Shown here: one piece after another, positions 6,621-15,059 of the stretch | Numbering within the stretch: position 1 is the first letter of the stretch | Layout: each line of letters begins with the position of its first letter | Assembly: GCF_019303475.1 (NCBI RefSeq) | Contig: NZ_JABLSI010000041.1 | Coordinates: 1-44,976 of the forward strand | Source of the DNA: Streptomyces sp. JJ38 | GTDB taxonomy: Bacteria > Actinomycetota > Actinomycetes > Streptomycetales > Streptomycetaceae | Reading direction: 5' to 3' | Length of the DNA: 44,976 nucleotides | Notes under the pieces: model-generated | Seen by the model: only the letters and a program-made list of their open reading frames with translations | What the model was told of the DNA's origin: nothing | Database searches by the model: none | Program-made: the position numbers and the translations under genes

Positions 6621-9434
6621 TCAGCCCACGGAGGAGTAGGCGACGACGCCGCGCAGCATCGAGTCCACCGCCTTGCGGGCGTTGCGCCGGACGGTGGAGG
6701 ACTCCGGCGCGGCGGCCGCGAGCTGCCCCAGGACGTCGATGACCTGCTTGCACCAGCGCACGAAGTCGCCCGCGGGCATGTCCGCCTCGCGAAGCACCGC
6801 GTCGAGGCCGTGCCCCTCGGCCCACTGGTAGGCGGGCCAGGCGAAGCCGAGGTCGGGCTCGCGCTGGCCCACCCCCTCGGTCTGGCTGACGGCGTGCTGC
6901 TCCTCCAGGGCGTCCAGCCGGCCCCAGATGCGGACCATCTCCCCCAGCGCCGCCTTGGCGCGGCCGCCCGGCAGAGTGGGCGGCAGGGCGTCGTCGGGCG
7001 TGCGCGCCTCGTACACCAGAGCCGAGGCGCAGGCGGCCAGTTCGGAGGGCGGCAGCCCCTCCCACACGCTCTGCCGCAGGCACTCGGCCGCCAGCAGGTC
7101 CAGCTCGCCGTAGAGCCGGGCCAGCCGCTTGCCGTCCTCGGTGACCTTGTCGCCGTCCAGGTACTCCATGTCCGAGAGCAGCGCGTAGACGCGGTCGAAG
7201 GTGCGGGCGATGGTGTTGGTGCGGCCCTCGATGCGGCGCTCCAGCTGGCGGGTGTCCCGCTTGAGCCGGTAGTAGCGCTCGGCCCAGCGGGCGTGGTCCT
7301 CACGCTCGTCGCAGCCGTGGCAGGGGTGGCGGCGGATGGCGGTGCGCAGCCGGTTGATCTCGGCGTCGTCGTGCGCGGCCGAGCGCTGCCGCCCTCGGCG
7401 GTGCGAGGGCTTCCCGTCGTACCCGGCCGCCCCGGCCCTGGTGCGCAGGGCGCTGGCGAGATCCCGGCGCGACTGCGGGCTGCGCGGGTTGAACGACTTG
7501 GGAATGCGCATGCGGTCCAGCGCCTCGACCGGGACGGGGAAGTCCATCCCCGCCAGGCGCTTGACCTGCCGCTGTGCCGTGAGGACGAGGGGCCGCGGGC
7601 CGTCGTGGTGGTCGAACTGCCGGTGGCCGGGAGTGCGTCCGCCCGGCGCGCCGGGGTCCAGCACGAGCGCGAGCCCCGCGAACTTGCCCGTCGGCACGTG
7701 GATGATGTCGCCCGGCCGCAGCTTCTCCAGGGCGGCGGAGGCCTGGGCCCGGCGCTGGGCGGCGCCCTGCTTGGCGAGCTCGGTCTCGCGGTCCTTGAGC
7801 TCCCGGCGCAGCCGCCCGTACTCGGCGAAGTCCCCGAGGTGGCAGGTCATGGACTCCTTGTAGCCCTCCAGGCCCTCCTCGTTGCGCTGGACCTGGCGCG
7901 AGATGCCCACCACGGAGCGGTCGGCCTGGAACTGGGCGAAGGACGTCTCCAGCAGCTCGCGGCTACGGTGCCGCCCGAACTGCTCGACGAGGTTGACGGC
8001 CATGTTGTACGAGGGCTTGAAGGACGAGCGCAGCGGGTAGGTGCGCGTCCCGGCGAGCCCGGCGACGGCCTCCGGGTCCATGCCGCGTTGCCACAGCACC
8101 ACGGCGTGGCCCTCGATGTCGATGCCGCGCCGCCCGGCGCGCCCGGTGAGCTGGGTGTACTCGCCGGGGGTGATGTCGGCGTGCTGCTCGCCGTTCCACT
8201 TGACGAGCTTCTCCAGCACCACGGATCGGGCGGGCATGTTGATGCCCAGCGCGAGCGTCTCGGTGGCGAAGACCGCCTTGACCAGGCCCTGGACGAACAG
8301 CTCCTCGACGACCTCCTTGAAGGTGGGGAGCATGCCCGCGTGGTGGGCGGCGATGCCCCGCTGGAGGCCCTCCAGCCACTCGAAGTACCCGAGGACGTGC
8401 AGGTCCTCGTCGGGGATGGCGGCGGTGCGCTCCTCGACGATCTGCCGCACCCTGGCCTGGGCGGCGGCGTCGTTGAGCCGCAGACCGGCGACGAGGCACT
8501 GCTGCACGGCGGCCTCGCAGCCGGCCCGGCTGAAGATGAACGTGATGGCGGGCAGCAGGCCCTCGGCGTCGAGCTTGTCGATGACCTCGGGACGGCTGGG
8601 AATCCAGATCCGACGGCGCTGGCGGCGCTCCCGCTCCCGGTCGGCCTCCCGCTTGGGCCCACGCCGGTCGCGCAGTCCGTTCGGGCGGCTGTTCTCCATC
8701 CGCACCATGCGGACGAGGTCGGGGTTGACGGCCCGTCTGCCGGACTTCTCCTCGAAGAGGTCGTAGAGGCGGCGCCCGGCGAGCACGTGCTGCCACAGCG
8801 GGACCGGCCGGTGCTCGGAGACGATCACCCGGGTGTCGCCGCGGACGGTGTCGAGCCAGTCCCCGAACTCCTCGGCGTTGGAGACCGTGGCCGAGAGGGA
8901 CACCAGCGTCACCGAGTCGGGGAGGTGGATGATGACCTCCTCCCAGACCGCGCCGCGGAAGCGGTCGGAGAGGTAGTGCACCTCGTCCATCACCACGTAG
9001 CCGAGCCCCCGCAGCGTCTGGGAACCCGCGTAGAGCATGTTGCGGAGGACCTCGGTGGTCATGACGACGACCGGGGCCTCGGCGTTGATGCTGTTGTCGC
9101 CGGTGAGCAGTCCGACCTTGTCAGCGCCGTACCGGCGCGCCAGGTCCGAGAACTTCTGGTTGGACAGCGCCTTGATCGGCGTGGTGTAGAAGCACTTGCG
9201 GCCCTGGGTGAGGGCCAGGTGGACGGCGAACTCGCCGACGATCGTCTTGCCGGAGCCGGTGGGCGCGGCCACCAGGACACCCTCGCCGGCCTCCAGTGCC
9301 CGGCAGGCGTCGAGCTGGAACGGATCCAGCTCGAAGTCGTACATCTCTCGGAAGGGTGCGAGCGCGGTGGCCTCCTCGGCGGCCCGCAGGCGCGCGGCGG
9401 CGTAGCGCTCAGCAGGGGACATGTCCTCGCTCAT
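6621..9434 (-). CDS. helY: Ski2/Mtr4-like DEAD/DEAH-box helicase (HelY type)
   Basis: A 937-residue superfamily 2 helicase. Walker A APTGSGKT (57-64), TPIKALSNQKF (85-95), the DEVH box (150-153), LSATVSN, the motif VI TGRAGRRG, and a long C-terminal part typical of the DSHCT domain are visible. Related enzymes unwind structured RNA or DNA for decay or repair. The ATG at 9434 is preferred over 9461 because GGAG lies 7 bases upstream. The gene lies just before tatC, as helY (Rv2092c) does in M. tuberculosis. Substrate in actinobacteria is not established. The 143 bp between it and tatC hold only GC-rich CACCCGGCCCG-like repeats. Confidence 0.93.
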   Translation of the reverse strand: MSEDMSPAERYAAARLRAAEEATALAPFREMYDFELDPFQLDACRALEAGEGVLVAAPTGSGKTIVGEFAVHLALTQGRKCFYTTPIKALSNQKFSDLARRYGADKVGLLTGDNSINAEAPVVVMTTEVLRNMLYAGSQTLRGLGYVVMDEVHYLSDRFRGAVWEEVIIHLPDSVTLVSLSATVSNAEEFGDWLDTVRGDTRVIVSEHRPVPLWQHVLAGRRLYDLFEEKSGRRAVNPDLVRMVRMENSRPNGLRDRRGPKREADRERERRQRRRIWIPSRPEVIDKLDAEGLLPAITFIFSRAGCEAAVQQCLVAGLRLNDAAAQARVRQIVEERTAAIPDEDLHVLGYFEWLEGLQRGIAAHHAGMLPTFKEVVEELFVQGLVKAVFATETLALGINMPARSVVLEKLVKWNGEQHADITPGEYTQLTGRAGRRGIDIEGHAVVLWQRGMDPEAVAGLAGTRTYPLRSSFKPSYNMAVNLVEQFGRHRSRELLETSFAQFQADRSVVGISRQVQRNEEGLEGYKESMTCHLGDFAEYGRLRRELKDRETELAKQGAAQRRAQASAALEKLRPGDIIHVPTGKFAGLALVLDPGAPGGRTPGHRQFDHHDGPRPLVLTAQRQVKRLAGMDFPVPVEALDRMRIPKSFNPRSPQSRRDLASALRTRAGAAGYDGKPSHRRGRQRSAAHDDAEINRLRTAIRRHPCHGCDEREDHARWAERYYRLKRDTRQLERRIEGRTNTIARTFDRVYALLSDMEYLDGDKVTEDGKRLARLYGELDLLAAECLRQSVWEGLPPSELAACASALVYEARTPDDALPPTLPGGRAKAALGEMVRIWGRLDALEEQHAVSQTEGVGQREPDLGFAWPAYQWAEGHGLDAVLREADMPAGDFVRWCKQVIDVLGQLAAAAPESSTVRRNARKAVDSMLRGVVAYSSVG

Positions 9435-9577
9435 CGTGTCTCCGAGCCTACCGGCCGACACTGACAGCGCGCGATCATTTCATCGGCCCGCACCCGGCCC
9501 GGCCGCACCGCACCCGGCCCGCACCCGGCGCCAGCCCGCGCCTGCGCGTCCGGCCCCGGGCACGCCGGCGGTGCTCG

Positions 9578-10507
9578 TCAGGTGGCGTCGTCGAAGCCGC
9601 CGCGCGGCCCGCCGCCGCGTGGCCCGCCGTCGGACTGCTCGGGCAGCAGGGAGCTGGCCGTGACCGGCTCGGGGGTGAGGTCGAGCTCGGACGCCTCGTC
9701 GTCCGCGAGCTCCCCGTCCCGGTCCCGGGACGCCCGGCGCCGGTCGTTGAGGAGGGAGAAGCCGACGGCGGCGAAGTACAGGGTGGTGATCGGGGCCGCG
9801 AGGGCGATCATGGAGAGCGGGTCGGTGGGCGTGACCATGGCGGAGAAGAGCGAGATGCAGAGCACCATCGCGCGCCACCAACCGAACATGCGCTTCCCGG
9901 TGAGAACGCCGCCGATGTTCAGCAGAATCAGGATCAGCGGCAGCTGGAAGGCGAGACCGAAGGCCACGACGAGCTTCACCGAGATGTCGATCATGTCGTC
10001 GACGGTGATGATGTTCATGGTGCCGTCCATGCTGAAGTTCAGCAGGACGGGGATGGCGTGCGGCAGGATCCAGTGCGCGAGGAACGCACCGGTCAGGAAG
10101 AGCGGGGTACCCGCGGCGACGACCGACAGGGCGTACTTCTTCTCGTTCCGGTGCAGACCGGGCGCCAGGAACGCCCACATCTGGTACAGCCACACGGGCG
10201 CCGCGGCGACCAGGGCGGCGATGAGCGAGACCTTGACGTAGGTGGTGAAGGGCGAGGTCAGGCCCGTCTGCGCGAGGATCGGGCAGGGCCGGTCCATGGC
10301 CGCCGCCTCGGCCTCCGTCTCGCAGACCGGCACCGGATCGGTGATGAACTCGCCGATGTCCTTGGCGAAGAACATCGCCACGATCATCAGCGGCACGATG
10401 GCCAGGAGCGCCTTGACGAGGCGATTACGCAGTTCGCGCAGGTGTTCGACAAGAGGCATCCGCCCCTCGGGGTCCTTGGGTGCCTTCTTGCGGGCGGACT
10501 TGAGCAA
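9578..10507 (-). CDS. tatC: twin-arginine translocase subunit TatC
   Basis: A 309-residue polytopic membrane protein. The conserved TatC N-terminus MPLVEHLRELRNRLVKALL (18-36) is followed by six hydrophobic segments; FLAPGLHRNEKKYAL and FQLPLILILLNIGG are typical. It binds the twin-arginine signal and works with TatA/TatB to export folded proteins. The start is a rare TTG at 10507, supported by GAGGA 7-8 bases upstream. The last 75 or so residues are charged and Gly/Arg-rich, longer than in E. coli but common in actinobacteria. It follows tatA on the same strand with a 131-bp gap. Confidence 0.95.
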   Translation of the reverse strand: MLKSARKKAPKDPEGRMPLVEHLRELRNRLVKALLAIVPLMIVAMFFAKDIGEFITDPVPVCETEAEAAAMDRPCPILAQTGLTSPFTTYVKVSLIAALVAAAPVWLYQMWAFLAPGLHRNEKKYALSVVAAGTPLFLTGAFLAHWILPHAIPVLLNFSMDGTMNIITVDDMIDISVKLVVAFGLAFQLPLILILLNIGGVLTGKRMFGWWRAMVLCISLFSAMVTPTDPLSMIALAAPITTLYFAAVGFSLLNDRRRASRDRDGELADDEASELDLTPEPVTASSLLPEQSDGGPRGGGPRGGFDDAT

Positions 10508-10638
10508 CCCACGTCCTCATCTCATGGGCAGCGGCCATGGGGGCTCGCCTGCCGGAACCGGTCCCTCGTCGAGGGGTGTCGAGAAGACGCCGGGCCGACA
10601 TCGCGTCGGCGCCGGGCCAGGTGTGACGCGGAGCGTAC

Positions 10639-10926
10639 TCAGCTCTGCGGGGTGTGCCTGGGCTCCTCGACGGGCCGGGAGCTGGTGACATCGCCGGGGG
10701 CGGCCTGGATGGTGCGCGGGGCGGGCTCCGCGGACTCGGCACGGCCGGCGTCCTTGTCCTTCTCGCCCTTGTCGCCGTCCTTCTTCATCTGCGAAGCCTC
10801 GCTCTTGAGGATCCGCATCGACTTGCCGAGGGCACGGGCGGTGTCGGGGAGCCGCTTGGCACCGAACAGCAGCACGACCAGACCAATGATGATCAGGAGC
10901 TGCCAGACGCCGATATTACCGGGCAT
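10639..10926 (-). CDS. tatA: twin-arginine translocase subunit TatA
   Basis: A 95-residue TatA/E protein: a short N-terminus, one transmembrane helix (about 5-22, IGVWQLLIIIGLVVLLFGAK), the FG hinge, an amphipathic helix KRLPDTARALGKSMRILKSE, and a charged low-complexity tail. It oligomerises to form the export passage recruited by TatC. ATG start with an AAGG ribosome site about 10 bases upstream. Its position upstream of tatC and downstream of pafC matches the mycobacterial order. Confidence 0.95.
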   Translation of the reverse strand: MPGNIGVWQLLIIIGLVVLLFGAKRLPDTARALGKSMRILKSEASQMKKDGDKGEKDKDAGRAESAEPAPRTIQAAPGDVTSSRPVEEPRHTPQS

Positions 10927-10966
10927 GAGTGCCTACCTTTTCCGCCGAGGCCACAACTACGTGCCA

Positions 10967-10996
10967 GTGTGGTGGTCGTTCGTGACGCCACCACAC
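10967..10996. promoter_or_regulatory. 9-bp inverted repeat upstream of tatA
   Basis: GTGTGGTGG (10967-10975) and CCACCACAC (10988-10996) are perfect inverted arms around a 12-nt loop. It lies 41 bp before the tatA ATG and about 120 bp after the previous gene's stop. It could terminate the upstream transcript, act as an operator, or fold in the tatA leader. Confidence 0.4.
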
Positions 10997-11119
10997 CGTC
11001 CGAAGAGCCATGGTAACGCTCGGGGGTGAACCCCCGGCAATGCCCGCGCGACGGGCCGGTTGCGGCTCGCTCGCCGCCCGGCCCCCGGCGAGGGTCCGGC
11101 TCGGCGGCTCGGGGGCCGG

Positions 11120-11323
11120 TCAGCGCGGCGGGACGGAACCGGTGCGGGCGGCCAGCGGCAGCGCGGCCCGTTCCAGCTCCTCGGTGGCCCGCGTGATCCG
11201 CTCCGCGCTGTCACCCACGGCGCGCGAGAGCCTGCGGACCTCGACCGCCACCCGGACGGCGAGCACCCCCAGTACGGCTGTTCCGCAGAAGGCGAGCGCG
11301 ACGAAGAACATGGGCCAGAGCAT
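11120..11323 (-). CDS. small single-pass membrane protein, unknown function
   Basis: A 67-residue protein beginning MLWPMFFVALAFCGTAVLGVLAVRVAVEVRRLSRAVG. One hydrophobic helix covers about residues 2-24. A basic/amphipathic helix with heptad-like Leu, Ile and Ala follows, so a short coiled coil is possible. I start it at the ATG at 11323 because upstream in-frame sequence is low-complexity; no good ribosome site is visible. It sits between pafC and tatA on the same strand. I do not recognise the family. Confidence 0.6.
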   Translation of the reverse strand: MLWPMFFVALAFCGTAVLGVLAVRVAVEVRRLSRAVGDSAERITRATEELERAALPLAARTGSVPPR

Positions 11324-11407
11324 GGAGGCGAGCGTAGTGCACCCCCGGCGGCCGGCGCCTGGCCCGGGCCCGCTCACGGGCGGTGCCCCCACGCTGTCCC
11401 GGGGCCC

Positions 11408-12367
11408 TCAGCCCCCGTAGGCGGCCAGCGCGGCGCTGGCCGCCCCGCGGGCGCTGTCGGCCAGCTCCGGCGGGGAGACGATGCGCCCGTCGGCACCGAG
11501 CCGCAGAGCCAGCCGGCGCAGCGAGGCCGGGTCCGGCGTGCGCAGGGTGATCCGCAGCCCGCCGTCGGGCAGCTCCTCGGCGCTGTCGTGGGGCCAGTAC
11601 TCCGCCACCCACCGGCCGCGCGGACCCACCTCGACGACGACCTCCGGGTCCTCGGCGGCCGGCTGCACCAGGCCCTCCGAGAGGTCGCGCGGCGTCACAG
11701 GGGGCGGGTCGGCCGCCTGGTCCAGCAGCCGGATCTCCGCCACCCGGTCCAGCCGGAACGTCCGGCGGGCCTCCGAGAGCCGGCACCAGGCCTCCAGGTA
11801 GGTGCGGCCGACGACGAAGAGCCGGATCGGGTCGACCTCCCGCTCGGTCAGCTCGTCGCGGGCCGGGGAGTAGTAGCGCAGCCACAGCCTGCGTCGCTCG
11901 GCCAGAGCGCGGTCGACGTCCGCGAAGACGCCGCCCTCCGACTCGAAGGTGACGGTCAGACGGGAGCTGGCCCGGGCGTTCTCGCCCGCGGCCTCCTCCA
12001 GCTTGGCGGTCGCCCGCAGCAGGGCCTGCCGGTCGCCCTCGCGCAGCCCGGGCAGGGTGGCGACGGCGCGGGCGGCCACCAGCAGCGCGGTCGCCTCGTC
12101 GGCCGCCAGGCGCAGCGGCTTGCCGCCGGAGTCGACGGCCTCGGCGTTGTGCCACCAGATGTGCTCACCGTCGGTGTCGATGTCCAGCAGGTCGCCGCCG
12201 CGGAAGCTGGTGCCGCACATGGGCAGCACCTGGAGGTCGGAGATCAGCTCGTCGGAGGTGATGCCGAAGGCGCGGGCGACGTCCGGCACCCGGGCGCCGG
12301 GGCGCTCGCGCAGATAGGTGACCAGCGAGAGCATGCGCCGGGTCTGGTCGATGGCGTTGGTGGCCAT
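11408..12367 (-). CDS. pafC: PafC, WYL-domain subunit of the PafBC regulator
   Basis: A 319-residue transcription factor subunit: N-terminal winged helix (ARVPDVARAFGITSDELISDLQVL), a middle segment, a WYL domain (LWLRYYSPARDELTEREVDPIRLFVVGRTYLEAWCRLSEARRTFRLDR in overlapping blocks) and a C-terminal extension. With PafB it forms the activator of the LexA-independent DNA-damage response in mycobacteria. ATG at 12367 with GAGGAG about 8 bases upstream, 13 bp after pafB, so co-transcribed. Whether the damage role holds in this organism is inference from the family and from neighbouring nuclease and helicase genes. Confidence 0.9.
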   Translation of the reverse strand: MATNAIDQTRRMLSLVTYLRERPGARVPDVARAFGITSDELISDLQVLPMCGTSFRGGDLLDIDTDGEHIWWHNAEAVDSGGKPLRLAADEATALLVAARAVATLPGLREGDRQALLRATAKLEEAAGENARASSRLTVTFESEGGVFADVDRALAERRRLWLRYYSPARDELTEREVDPIRLFVVGRTYLEAWCRLSEARRTFRLDRVAEIRLLDQAADPPPVTPRDLSEGLVQPAAEDPEVVVEVGPRGRWVAEYWPHDSAEELPDGGLRITLRTPDPASLRRLALRLGADGRIVSPPELADSARGAASAALAAYGG

Positions 12368-12380
12368 GGTGTCGCTCTCC

Positions 12381-13334
12381 TCAGCCCTTGGCGACGGCGC
12401 GCAGCCGGTCGATGACGTCCGCCCGCAGCTCGTCCGGCTCCAGGACGACGACGTCCGGGCCGAACTCCGCGAGCCAGGCGTCCAGCCCGTGCCCGTAGGG
12501 AATCTCCAGCTCCTCCCAGCCGTCCCCGGTGTCCCGGGCCTCGGTGGCCCGGGCGCGCAGCGGGTAGCCGCAGCCCTGGCGGAGCCGGATGCGGGCGGTG
12601 GCGGTGGCGCTCTCCCCCGCCCAGCGCTCGACGGTCTCCCGGACGCGGACCTGGTCGGGGACCGGCGCGGTGTACGTGCCCGCCCGGGAGCGGACGGGGC
12701 CGGTGATCCGCGAGAGCCGGAAGACACGCTCCGCGCGCCGGTCCCGGTCCCAGCCGGCCAGGTACCAGTGGCCGCGCCAGCACTCCAGGATCCACGGCTC
12801 GACCTGCCGCTTCGCGGGGCGGGCCTCGCTGGCCTTGCGGTAGTGGAAGACGACCGGACGGCGGTCGCGGCAGGCCAGCATGAGCGGCTCGAAGGCGGCG
12901 TCCTGCGCCGGGATGCGGGGCTCCAGGGCACCGGAGGTGCCGTGGACGTCCTCGGTGAGCGGCATCCCCGCGGCGCGCAGCTTCTGCAGCGCGCCGCTCG
13001 CGGCCCCGGCCAGCCGGGCCTGCTGCCAGACCCGGGCGGCGAGCCCCAGGGCGGCGGCCTCGGCCGGGTCGAGGGTGATCGGCGGGAGCTGGTTGAGGTC
13101 GCGGCGGGCCTGGTAGGCGGCGTCGCCGTCGACGTTCTCGACGGTGTCGATGATCAGGCCGAGCTCCCGCAGGTCGTCCTTGTCCCGCTCGAACATGCGG
13201 TTGAAGGCCTCGTCGCTCGCGGCTTCCAGATAGGCCTCGATCGTGGACCGCAGCTCGCGCTTGGTCAGCGGCCGGCGCGTCCCCAGCAGGCACAGCGCCA
13301 GGTTCATCAGCCGCTCGGCCTTGGCAATGGCCAT
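12381..13334 (-). CDS. pafB: PafB, WYL-domain subunit of the PafBC regulator
   Basis: A 317-residue homologue of the downstream protein. The winged-helix N-terminus MAIAKAERLMNLALCLLGTRRPLTKREL contains the features of PafB (LMNLALCLL). The WYL domain has VVFHYRKASEARPAKRQVEPW and a C-terminal PDVVVLEPDELRADV. ATG start with a GAGAGGG purine run upstream. It is the first gene of the pafBC unit and lies just beyond a very strong hairpin (13427-13474), so it needs its own promoter in 13335-13426. Neighbourhood identical in kind to mycobacteria, where pafBC follows pafA. Confidence 0.9.
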   Translation of the reverse strand: MAIAKAERLMNLALCLLGTRRPLTKRELRSTIEAYLEAASDEAFNRMFERDKDDLRELGLIIDTVENVDGDAAYQARRDLNQLPPITLDPAEAAALGLAARVWQQARLAGAASGALQKLRAAGMPLTEDVHGTSGALEPRIPAQDAAFEPLMLACRDRRPVVFHYRKASEARPAKRQVEPWILECWRGHWYLAGWDRDRRAERVFRLSRITGPVRSRAGTYTAPVPDQVRVRETVERWAGESATATARIRLRQGCGYPLRARATEARDTGDGWEELEIPYGHGLDAWLAEFGPDVVVLEPDELRADVIDRLRAVAKG

Positions 13335-13426
13335 CGACGCCCTCTCTCTACCCCGCTCCCGATCGATGACGGTACCGCTCCGTGAGCGCGGAGGCCAAAC
13401 GCCGCCGGGCGGGTGGCCGAACGGCG

Positions 13427-13474
13427 GACGGCCGGTCCGTTCCCCGCCCGGGGGCGGGGGACGGACCGGCCGTC
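13427..13474 (-). terminator. very long hairpin terminator after the FKBP pair
   Basis: GACGGCCGGTCCGT (13427-13440) is complementary to ACGGACCGGCCGTC (13461-13474). Inside, CCCCGCCC pairs with GGGCGGGG, joined by one T-G wobble. The total is about 23 bp with a minimal G-rich loop. It lies 45 bp past the FKBP stop. No T-tract, as is common in Streptomyces. Confidence 0.8.
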
Positions 13475-13518
13475 GGCGGCGTTCTGTCGCCGCGTCAGCG
13501 CCTGGCTCGGACGCGGGG

Positions 13519-13893
13519 TCAGACGGCGACGAGGTCGCAGACGAAGATCAGCGTCTCGTTGGGGGCGATCCGGCCACCGCCCGCGCCGTGCTCGCCGTAG
13601 GCGAGGTGCGGCGGAATGGTCAGCCGGCGGCGGCCGCCGACCTTCATGCCCTGCACACCCTGGTCCCAGCCGGGGATGACCTGGCCGATGCCGAGCTGGA
13701 ACTGCAGCGGCTTGCCGCGGTTCCAGGAGGCGTCGAACTCCTCACCGGTGCTGAAGGAGACGCCCACGTAGTGCACGGAGACGGTGTCCCCGGCCTTGGC
13801 CTCCGGGCCGTCGCCCTCCCAGATGTCGACGGACTCCAGCTCGGCCGGCGGCTCGCCCTCGGGGAAGTCGACCTCCGGCTTGTCGATGTTCAC
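13519..13893 (-). CDS. FKBP-type peptidyl-prolyl cis-trans isomerase, cytoplasmic
   Basis: A 124-residue single FKBP domain: GDTVSVHYVGVSFSTGEEFDASWNRGKPLQF, then QVIPGWDQGVQGMKVGGRRRL and IPPHLAYGEHGAGGGRIAPNETLIFVCDL. The conserved Tyr, Asp, Trp and terminal Phe of the active pocket are present. No signal peptide. It catalyses proline isomerisation in protein folding. It follows the FKBP lipoprotein with a 47-bp gap and is sealed off by a strong hairpin. Its location between pafA and pafB is a Streptomyces feature (SCO1639-type); a link to pupylation is not known. Confidence 0.93.
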   Translation of the reverse strand: MNIDKPEVDFPEGEPPAELESVDIWEGDGPEAKAGDTVSVHYVGVSFSTGEEFDASWNRGKPLQFQLGIGQVIPGWDQGVQGMKVGGRRRLTIPPHLAYGEHGAGGGRIAPNETLIFVCDLVAV

Positions 13894-13940
13894 GAAACTG
13901 CTCCTTGAGAAATTGACGGGCGGATGCCCAGTGGGGGGCG

Positions 13941-14945
13941 TCAGACGGTGGCGAGGATGTCCACGCTGAAGACGAGCGTGGCCCCGCCCGGGATGTCGCC
14001 CGTGCCCTGATCACCGTAACCCAGGTCCGGCGGGACGACGATCAGCACCCTGCTGCCCGTCTTCTTGCCGGTCAGGCCCTGCCGCCAGCCGGCGACGACC
14101 CGGTCGAGGCTGAACTGCGCGAGCGCCTCGCGGGTGTAGGTGGAGTCGAACTCCTTGCCGCCGTCCCACAGCACGCCCTTGTACTGGACGAGCACCGCGT
14201 CGGTCTCGGCGACCTCGTGGCCCTCGCCCTCCAGGACGTAGGTGGACACGAGCTCCTTCGGCGGCTCCGCGCCCTCGGGGAGCGTGATGGAGGGCGCCTT
14301 GCCGTCGGTGTTCGTCCCGACCTTCGGCAGGTCCACGTTGTCCTGGGCCACCTCGGTGCCCTGCGCGGAGCTCTTGCCGTTGTACGTCTGGACGACGTCC
14401 ACGACGAAGACGAGCGTGTCGTCGCCCTCGATGCCCGCCTGCTGCTGACCGGTCTCGCCGTAGCCGAACTCCGGCGGGATGGCGAGCTGGACGCGGTCGC
14501 CCACCTTCTTGCCGACGAGCACCTGGTCCCAGGCGGGGATGAGCCGGCCGACGCCGATCTGGGAGACGGCCGGCCTGCCGCGGTCGTAGGAGTTGTCGAA
14601 GACCTTGGCGGTGTCCCAGATCTGGCCGAGGTAGTCGAACTCCATGTAGTCGCCCTGGGCGACGGTGGCGCCGGACCCGGCCACGCGCACCTGCACGGCG
14701 ATGTCCGCGGACGGCTCGCCGGACCCCTTGGCCACGGTGGGCTTCTCGCCGAACTTCTTGCCCTTGGTGATCTCCGGGAGCGGGCCGTCGACGATCTTCC
14801 CGGTGGGCGCCGGCTCCGGGGTCCCGTCGGTGGGGCTGGGGCTCACGTTGTCCGCCTCGCCGCCGCCTCCGTCGCCGTCGTCACCGCAGGCGGCGAGGGC
14901 GAGCAGACCGGCAGGGAGGGCAAGCAGTACGGATCGTCGGCGCAC
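13941..14945 (-). CDS. FKBP-type peptidyl-prolyl isomerase lipoprotein with two FKBP domains
   Basis: A 334-residue exported lipoprotein. The signal VRRRSVLLALPAGLLALAAC puts the lipobox Cys at residue 20, followed by a Gly/Asp linker and a Pro/Thr-rich spacer. There are two FKBP-like domains: YLGQIWDTAKVFDNSYDRG to FGYGETG, and VQYKGVLWDGGKEFDSTY to LGYGDQGTG...LVFSVDIL. I chose the GTG at 14945 (GAGG 6 bases upstream) rather than 14990, which lacks a ribosome site and would hide the signal peptide. It probably assists folding outside the membrane. It lies between two strong hairpins, so this FKBP pair is its own transcription unit. Confidence 0.88.
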   Translation of the reverse strand: MRRRSVLLALPAGLLALAACGDDGDGGGGEADNVSPSPTDGTPEPAPTGKIVDGPLPEITKGKKFGEKPTVAKGSGEPSADIAVQVRVAGSGATVAQGDYMEFDYLGQIWDTAKVFDNSYDRGRPAVSQIGVGRLIPAWDQVLVGKKVGDRVQLAIPPEFGYGETGQQQAGIEGDDTLVFVVDVVQTYNGKSSAQGTEVAQDNVDLPKVGTNTDGKAPSITLPEGAEPPKELVSTYVLEGEGHEVAETDAVLVQYKGVLWDGGKEFDSTYTREALAQFSLDRVVAGWRQGLTGKKTGSRVLIVVPPDLGYGDQGTGDIPGGATLVFSVDILATV

Positions 14946-14995
14946 GTCGGACCTCGTTCGGGTTGGGGGGTGAATGCCAGTGCGCGCCACTCTAC

Positions 14996-15044
14996 GGGCC
15001 GGGCCGGACCGTGCACCCGTGGTGTGCGCGGTCCGGCCCGGCCC
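14996..15044 (-). terminator. long hairpin terminator after pafA
   Basis: A 16-nt perfect arm (14996-15011, GGGCCGGGCCGGACCG) pairs with 15029-15044. The stem extends inward through one wobble and four pairs to about 21 bp, with a 7-nt loop. It starts 15 bp past the pafA stop. Confidence 0.8.
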
Positions 15045-15059
15045 GGACGAACTCGTCGG

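Noticed and set aside
6810..9464. 884-codon plus-strand open frame antisense to the helicase
   Set aside because: Shadow frame of helY; composition is typical of antisense reading and no motif is present.
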